Assembly: GCA_039621445.1 (NCBI GenBank)
Contig: CP154956.1
Span: 40,758,437-40,822,436, forward strand
Reading direction: 5' to 3'
Length of the DNA stretch: 64,000 nt
Source of the DNA: Euglena gracilis
Taxonomy: Eukaryota; Euglenida; Euglenophyceae; Euglenales
Below, in pieces: positions 37,807 through 64,000 of the stretch. Both the position numbers and the translations under genes were made by a program. Every line of letters starts with the position of its first letter. Position 1 is the first letter of the stretch. The notes beneath the pieces were generated by a model. It was given only the letters and a program-made list of their open reading frames with translations. It did not search any database and had not been told where the DNA came from.

Positions 37807-38247
37807 TCAGATGGAGGCATCGGTTTGATGGTCAGGTGATTCTTTCAAAAATTGCTCAATTTCCTTCAGGAAGACCAAGGTTACACCGACACCTGCTCCT
37901 CCAGGTTTCTTCTTCCAGAAATCAAACCCATACAATTGCTTGCCGACATCAGGTAACTTGGAATATTGATTTTGGCCTGGCTGAGCCAACCCAGTGGTGA
38001 ACAAAAATGGAATGGCGGGTGAGCATGGCATCAATGCGGGGCGTATGGGAAGGGCAGGACTGAATGAAACGGAACAGTTCTCCCATGTGCGAAGCTCAGC
38101 CACACCATTCATCCCCCGTGGGGAGGTGGGGGCTGCCTGGTTAAGTTTGCCAGTTTGCTTGTTCCCAGGTTTAGTTTCTTTGGATCCAGATGTTCCTTGG
38201 GGGTTGGCCTGCCAGGAGTGGTCGAAACTGGCCCATTCGTCACCCAA
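37807..38247 (-). CDS. Unidentified 146-aa frame
   Basis: The Thr/Ser/Gln/Lys-rich N-terminus (SGSKETKPGNKQTGK) is followed by a protein-like C-terminus (GKQLYGFDFWKKKPGG, EIEQFLKESPDHQTD) and a natural stop. It could be the N-terminal part of a gag of E, on the same strand and upstream of it. No homologue recognised. Confidence 0.4.
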   Translation of the reverse strand: MGDEWASFDHSWQANPQGTSGSKETKPGNKQTGKLNQAAPTSPRGMNGVAELRTWENCSVSFSPALPIRPALMPCSPAIPFLFTTGLAQPGQNQYSKLPDVGKQLYGFDFWKKKPGGAGVGVTLVFLKEIEQFLKESPDHQTDASI

Positions 38248-38369
38248 GTGTTTTTTTAAAAGAAATGATCAAAATCTGCTGCCTTTGGACCTTTTGGGCG
38301 GTGTGAAACCGATGGGCGCTCAAAAATGGTTGACTGGCCAGTTATTGGTTACTTGTCTTTGCTTTTTAC

Positions 38370-39022
38370 AAACTTCAGGGCCATAAGTTCAGATACAATT
38401 GCTTCCATTTTTGGCCAAGCATGGGGTACCCTCCAGGTGTTGGGGGGCACACTCCACCAGAGGGGTTTTACTTTTTTTTGGTTTACTCAACAGGTTGGGC
38501 CTTTCTGCCCAAGAAGTTTGTGAAATTGGCCAGTGGAGGGGGGTGGAAGCTTTTACAGCCCATTACCAAAGACTTGGTGCCCCTTGTGCCTAAGAAAATG
38601 CCCTGGCCCCCCTTATTTCAGTGCACAATCAGGCCTCACAAGGACAAAGTGCGGAGCCCGAGGTGTCTCGTCCAACCAGGGAGGAAGGTACACCGAGGGC
38701 GAAGCACAAAGACCTTGTGAGCCCGACCCCCCCACCCCTAAAAGAAAATTGGTCTTCAAAAGCACTCGGTCAGCAGAAAACGGGGGCCAGGGGGGGGGGG
38801 GGAAGTGGGGGGGGGGGGCCAAGGGGCAAGAAGTCACGTCGCCAAGCGGAGCAGCGTCGTCAGCCAACCCCGGCGAGGTGGCACTAAGCGGGACCTCCTA
38901 ACCCAGCGCACCAAAACAATTACAACAAACCGCCGGCGAGCAAGGCATGGCCGCACAAGGTTTTTGTGCTTCGCCCTCGGTGTCCCTCCCTCCCGTGTCG
39001 GTTTGTCCCGAGGAAGTACGAA
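38370..39022 (+). mobile_element. 3' fragment F of a C/D-family DIRS element
   Basis: Plus-strand YR tail (AISSDTIASI, HQRG, EIGQWRG, FTAHYQRL in shifting frames) is followed by the internal complementary region (38636-38722, lacking much of the spacer GGTTTGCCTCGAGG) and the terminal repeat, ending in GAGGAAGTACGAA. The element is 5'-truncated at about 38370. Confidence 0.8.
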
Positions 39023-39250
39023 ATTGAAGGCGATGTTTCTAGCGGAGTTGAGCAGGAGGCAGCCCCCGCGGGTCGTGCTGCTGTATTGCCAATATCGTAT
39101 ATATTTTATATCATATCTATGTTCTTTTTTATAATTGCGTGCATATAGAGGGTGGTTATTGGCCGGGCGAGCAGGGGGTACAGCTAGGCACTTCGGGATT
39201 TGTCCGCTGGAATTTTTCATTTTGAAAATATGCAATTAGCGGATACTTTT
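39023..39250. other. Spacer between F and B
   Basis: A/T-rich, with no gene. It ends in a T8/A7 palindromic stretch that marks the truncated 3' end of B. Confidence 0.5.
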
Positions 39251-41376
39251 TTTTTTAAAAAAAAGAACAGGGAATAATACTGAGGCTTTGAGTCTTTTGG
39301 TTTATTCTGAAACCTGCCAGTAAAAGATCTTTTTTCATTTCTGCCAAATGCTGTCTTTTTGCTGGGGGCTAACAGCAAAATGTCGTCCAGGTAGAAAAAC
39401 TACCTTTCCTTCCTTTCTCCATTTTCTTTCCCAGACTCTCATAAGAGTCATGAATTTTTGTCGCAGGCTGCTTATACCAAAGCATGCAGCTTGAAAAACA
39501 ATGAAACAACACCATAAAAAAAAAAAAAAAACAAAAAAAAAAAAAAAAACCATGAAAAACACAACAAAAAATGAAACAAAACTTGAAAAAAAAAAACTTG
39601 AAAAACTTGAAAAAATAAACAAAAAAAAAAACGTGCATGCACACATGTTTTTCCAGACTGCAGTGCAGTTTTAAGTGGAAGTATGCATCCTTCAGGTCTA
39701 TTTTTCCACAGAACCAACCTTTTCTTAGATATGGGAAGATGTTTCCCATATGTTCCAATCTGAACTTCTGGGGGGTGAAATGGAGATTTAACTGTCGACA
39801 ATCTGAAATCAGTCTTTCTTTGGTCTTTTCCCCTTCCTTTTTGGAAATGATAAAATAAGGGACAAAATGTTTTGCCTCCTCTGGGGGGATTTGCCTGGTT
39901 GCCCCTGCACATTTGTATTCTCTCAGAATTTTCTGGGCAGTCATTATTTCTTGGGGGGTTTTGAAGGGAACTTTTTTGGACATTTGAGGGGGGAGGGGAA
40001 GATCTGCCATAACCCCTCCCCTTATCAGGTTTAATACCTCTCTGCTGGCTCCTTCCTGGACCCAATGGGGGATGCTGGCCTGCAGGGCTTTGTAAGGGGG
40101 CACCCCTGGTGTAATGTGTCTGGGGATTCCACAGGCCCCATCACTGGGGTCCTTCCCCTTGGCTGCCCCATCACTGGGGTCACACCTGGCTGCCCCATCA
40201 CTGGGGCTGCAGTTGGCCCTGCCATAGGGCTTTCCAAAGACAGGCTTTCCCCCTATTTTTGAATGATGGGGGAGGGTCTGTGTCTGCAGTGGGGAGGTAC
40301 ATATATAGCTGGGGGGTCTGGGCTGATTATCTTCTGGGGGGGCCTTGTTGTAGCCAATCTTGGGCCTCCCCCCCAAGGGCTGGTGTGGTAATCTTGAATG
40401 CAATGGCCTCCACTGGCCTTCTGATTTTGAATATAATGGCCTCCATTGGCCTCCTGACATTGATTGAAATGGCCTCCACTGGCCTTGAGGTCTTGATGCC
40501 TCCACTGGCCTCCATTGGCCCTTTGATTTTGAATATAAAGGCAGTTTTGCTGCCTGAGCTTTTGGCTTCCATAGTCTTGCAGCTGGGCTCCATGCCCTTG
40601 ATGATAAAGGCTGCCATAGCCTTGATTCTGGACCCCAGGTCCTTTTGGATGATGGCTGCCATAGCCTTGATGATTTGATTTTTCTGATATTTGTTGAAAG
40701 GCTGCCATAGCCCTTGTCTTCTCCCCTGGAAGGGGGGGGACATAGAAAAGGGGGGGGAGTCTGTTGGACCTGTGACGGAATTCCCCTTCTGCCTTCTTGT
40801 TTTCCTGACCACAGTTGTCCATGGTCCATGGCCATTTTTATGTTGAATGGGGGATTTTGAAATCGCTGATGTGTTGGGGGGTGGGGGGGTTGCGATGGCC
40901 ACGGACTGACGTGTTGCTGCCGCCCCTCCAGCTTCTGCAGCAGCTGCTGTGTCTCCACCTTCCCCAGCTTCTGCTGCCTCCTTGGAAGTTCTTTGAAGTC
41001 CTTCTTGGCAGTCTGATATTCTTTGAGATTCATTCTTCATGGAAATCCAGTTGTTTCTGTTGTCTTAGTATTTGCAATACTTCTGGGAATAATTCCAATT
41101 TGAACTCGAAGAGTTGAAGTCTTCCTCAAGGAAGTTGACGGTCCGAAAACAAAAGTTCGGTCCGCCAGTTGAGAAAGTGATGGTCTTCGTGAATGCAATA
41201 GTCTTGTAAAACAATTCCAGTGAACTCGTAGAAATAAATTTCTTTCTCCTTGAGGTCGAAGGGCAGAATTAGGAATCAGCCAACTCCGGCAATAAAAAGC
41301 AGTAAGAAGCACCCCCCGCGCACGCACAAACACACCAGGACAAACAGCCGGCAAGGAAAGTGCGGAGCCCGAATGG
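39251..41376 (-). mobile_element. Truncated A-family DIRS element B
   Basis: The right (5') end CCGGCAAGGAAAGTGCGGAGC...GAATGG matches the A terminus and inverted repeat. The element runs through gag and RT as far as the region after the YLDD box and then stops at an A/T-rich stretch. RNase H, YR and the 3' terminus are missing. It contains a T/A-rich 130-bp block (39512-39640) absent from A. Confidence 0.82.
39369..41033 (-). CDS. Element B gag-like/RT frame (554 aa)
   Basis: Colinear with the 592-aa frame of A: NGHGPWTTVVRKTRR, the ANGGHCIQ-type repeats, EEAKHFVPYFIISKKEG and KIDLKDAYFHLKL. After the palm motif an in-frame run of Phe/Tyr/Val-rich residues (the T-rich block) interrupts the RT, which then resumes as SSCMLWYKQPA and ends at the same stop as A, with the YLDD box in another frame. 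Confidence 0.75.
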   Translation of the reverse strand: MNLKEYQTAKKDFKELPRRQQKLGKVETQQLLQKLEGRQQHVSPWPSQPPHPPTHQRFQNPPFNIKMAMDHGQLWSGKQEGRRGIPSQVQQTPPPFLCPPPSRGEDKGYGSLSTNIRKIKSSRLWQPSSKRTWGPESRLWQPLSSRAWSPAARLWKPKAQAAKLPLYSKSKGQWRPVEASRPQGQWRPFQSMSGGQWRPLYSKSEGQWRPLHSRLPHQPLGGRPKIGYNKAPPEDNQPRPPSYICTSPLQTQTLPHHSKIGGKPVFGKPYGRANCSPSDGAARCDPSDGAAKGKDPSDGACGIPRHITPGVPPYKALQASIPHWVQEGASREVLNLIRGGVMADLPLPPQMSKKVPFKTPQEIMTAQKILREYKCAGATRQIPPEEAKHFVPYFIISKKEGEKTKERLISDCRQLNLHFTPQKFRLEHMGNIFPYLRKGWFCGKIDLKDAYFHLKLHCSLEKHVCMHVFFFVYFFKFFKFFFFKFCFIFCCVFHGFFFFFCFFFFFMVLFHCFSSCMLWYKQPATKIHDSYESLGKKMEKGRKGSFSTWTTFCC

Positions 41377-41382
41377 TCAAGT

Positions 41383-41448
41383 GCGGGAAACAAACCCTCG
41401 TAGGCAAGCAGGCAAGCAGCGACTTGTGCGGTGCACTCCCCGCCCCGC
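41383..41448 (-). repeat. Dispersed terminal-like module, copy 3
   Basis: The reverse complement reads GTGCACCGCACAAGTCGCTGCTTGCC...GAGGG and aligns with 29945-30015 and the loop at about 37330-37420. It begins a few bases from the end of element B. Confidence 0.6.
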
Positions 41449-42910
41449 CCCTAAATGGCACCCCTGAGCGGGACCCCTGAGTTTAAGAGGGCCAGCACCG
41501 AGGGGCCAACAAGGCATGCCCCACTTTTCCTTTCCCTTCAGCCTGGAAAGACCACCCTCAAAAATGGCTGGGATCCAGTCGGAAAATTTGCTTGCTGCGT
41601 TTGGCCTCCCCAAAAACCCTTTCCATCAGGCATTTGTGCTCTTTCCCTGTTTCAGCCAAACCTGCATTTTTTGCATGAAAAAAAATGAAAAAAAGATACT
41701 TTTGGAGAATGCAAGTGGGTTTTTCCATTGGAGGTCCATTGGAGCAATGGGGAAAAAACGCGATCACCCAGACCCCAAAAAAGAGCAAAGGTGAAAGGAA
41801 AGGAATAGAGTCAGTCACACAGGCCGAAAAATACATGGAGGAGAATGGGGGTCGAACGGGCGGAGCTGGGTCAGATCTGCGAATTGGAGTGAGTAGTCGT
41901 CTATTCCCCGACACCTGGGGCTTCAACTGAGAGTTAGCTGAATGTAGATGGAAAGAAGGGGGCTTCCTTCAGATGGATGAAGGCACCGCGTTGGTAATCA
42001 TCCACATTGGACCCACCTGCCCTGTGCGATGAAGACATGGTGGAGGTGTCAAACAAACATTGTAAGTTTCATTGGGTCCAACCAACCCCTCAATAGTGCA
42101 ACGTAGCACCCTTCGTAAGCTGCGTACATCGACGGTGGGCAAACCGCGGACAGCAGCGCCACGGGGAGAGTTCGCCACCCTGCAGGCCATTCCTTTCCCA
42201 GCCTTGATCCGGTCGGGGAGGAGCCTTGCCCACCAACAAGGGCGCTGTTTGGGAGCTTCGAATGTCGTGGAGGCCAGATAAGACTTTCTTTGTGGGGGGG
42301 GGGGGGGTGTGGGGGGGGGGGCAATTCAGGGGGTTGAAATTGACCCTGGATAATCCAATCGAGTCAGAAAATTGAACACAGCAGGAATACAGTCCATATG
42401 GATTCACCTTCAAAGAAGTCAAGGGATATTTGCCTTCGAAGGTTCACAAGGAGCTCAAAGGGTGGGCAAAGCCAAAAATTCAGGGCTTTTTCTTCTTCAA
42501 AAAAAAAACAAAACAAATTTGCAAACCTGCATTGCTAGAGGAAAAAACAAAGAAAATACCGACTGCCTTTCCCAAGATACAGAACCTTGACAACTGACTC
42601 ACACACACGTGGCAGATGATCCGCCACGTAACCATAATTAAATATGGGGTGTGTGACCCAGCAAAATCAAAGGGGTCAACGGCGTTCAAATTCCCACCTG
42701 CAGCAGTTGTCGATTTATTTCCAGCATATTCCCGCAAACGAAAGTTTAGGCCTGGCATAAGAAAAGGCCCAAAGAGAGTATCCGAGGAAGATGGGAAGCA
42801 AGGGGAAGCACAGGGGAGGGGGCAGGGAACGGGAGGGGGGGGGGGAGGAGGCGTCGGGTCGGAGGAAACGGTCAGAGGCGGTCAATGGGGGGGGGGGGGG
42901 CAGCGGGGCG
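41449..42910. other. Intergenic region downstream of the 42.9-63 kb gene
   Basis: No family-level gene was found. Short plus-strand frames (41516-41794, 42072-42281) look protein-like in places (AGIQSENLLAAFGLPKNPF) but have no motif. 42295-42320 and 42835-42900 hold long G homopolymers. Confidence 0.5.
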
Positions 42911-63188
<20,278 letters not shown>

Positions 63189-64000
63189 CTGCGGCAGGGG
63201 GCAAATATCTCGGAAATGAAGCAAAAGCAAAGGAATGTCTGTCAACCTAAAATGAAGCCCTTCGAACGCCCAAACGGTATTTGTGATCATGTGGCGGTGT
63301 TTTGATTATCCCGTAACACCACAGCGAGCTCGAGGTATGGTCATTCTAAGGCAGTCCAAACGGCCAACAACACGGAGGCAAAAACAAGGGGAAAGTAAAG
63401 CCAATGAGGAATTCTATGCCTACACGTGCAACCCCCAAAAATAAGACCCATTTGCAAATTCTATTATTTCGGTGGCTGAAAATCCCAAAGAGGGGTCAAA
63501 AAACCCTCTGTAGGGGCTTTTTGTATTTTGTGGAATATTTTGGCTTTCAAAAAAATGGACCCAAAAAAGCAGGATTGTTTACAATGAACAAAGCATTTTC
63601 TCAAAATAATGCAATATGACACGGAAAAATTGAGTTTAAAAAATCACTCATTTGTGGAGTCTGTTTTTGTGGAGTCTGTTTCGGTGGGGTTTCTCCCAAG
63701 GAGGGGTCTTGTTTTGGGGGGTCCAACCTTTGATTATTTTTGACAAAAATCAGAAGGGTATTATTTGGGGGGGGGGGGGCAGCTTGCCAAAGCCTGGGTT
63801 TGGCGAAGAAGGAGGTACATGTGTGTAAAGGCCCAAATGAGAAGCATGCAAACACAGCAGCATTCCGATCACAATGTCTCAAAGATGCTTTACAGCATCG
63901 TCGATTATGCTGGGGTGTGAAGCTGTGTCAAGCTGCCCCCTTCAGGAATAGAGACAACCAAAATGCAAAAACCACACAGCCAAGAGGACACACCACCTGC
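63189..64000. other. Upstream intron or flank of the large gene
   Basis: Exon 63069-63188 starts after an acceptor (CCCCTGCCGCAG in sense), so more 5' exons should lie beyond or within this stretch. None was recognised here. It contains a C-tract at 63761-63779 on the opposite strand and A/T-rich spacer. Confidence 0.5.

Overview
The window reads as nuclear DNA of a euglenid (Euglenozoa, Euglena-like). Two conserved genes can be rebuilt exon by exon against their families. Both mix ordinary GT-AG introns with introns that have no GT-AG ends; in those the two ends are complementary, usually NNNCAG...CTGNNNNN. That mixture is the known signature of conventional plus 'nonconventional' introns in euglenids. 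A short TTAGGG array, a telomere repeat compatible with Euglena, lies inside one intron. There are no bacterial-type operons or RNA genes. The species call is inference.

Layout. 1-2.3 kb: low-complexity DNA, a 189-bp terminal-inverted-repeat (TIR) element with a perfect 8-bp target duplication, and a 204-bp tandem repeat. 2.33-7.80 kb (+): an 11-exon XAP5/FAM50 gene (342 aa), five of whose ten introns are nonconventional. 9.17-15.57 kb (+): a 10-exon glucose-6-phosphatase-like gene (about 334 aa) with one clear nonconventional intron. 15.6-29.8 kb: three DIRS-type tyrosine-recombinase retrotransposons. Element C (-) is split by element A (+) nested in it, and element D (-) follows; each has inverted termini and an internal complementary region. 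29.8-37.6 kb: degraded retroelement DNA, including a diverged DIRS/Ty3-like polymerase (element E, -) and a chain of broken Pro/Gln-rich frames. 37.2-41.4 kb: a 110-bp-arm inverted repeat, the 3' tail of a C/D-family element (F, +) and a truncated A-family copy (B, -). 42.9-63.2 kb (-): one large host gene, 26 exons in the window, all in compatible phase (3417 nt, 1138 codons plus stop, 5' end beyond the window), encoding a Ser/Pro-rich, coiled-coil protein I cannot name.

The most interesting signal is the relation between introns and small DNA elements. Free-standing MITE-like elements (1033-1221, 14333-14596, 4228-4541, 45695-46008) begin CAG, end CTG and are flanked by 8-bp duplications (8/8, 7/8, 6/8, 8/8). 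Nonconventional introns follow the same geometry: if an element CAG...CTG with an 8-bp duplication is removed by cutting 3 nt before CAG and 5 nt after CTG, the coding sequence is restored exactly. Several introns still show 5/8 identity between the two flanking octamers. This supports nonconventional introns being spliced TIR transposons ('introners').

Long G and C homopolymers occur throughout; their lengths may carry sequencing or assembly error, which matters mainly for the retroelement frameshifts.
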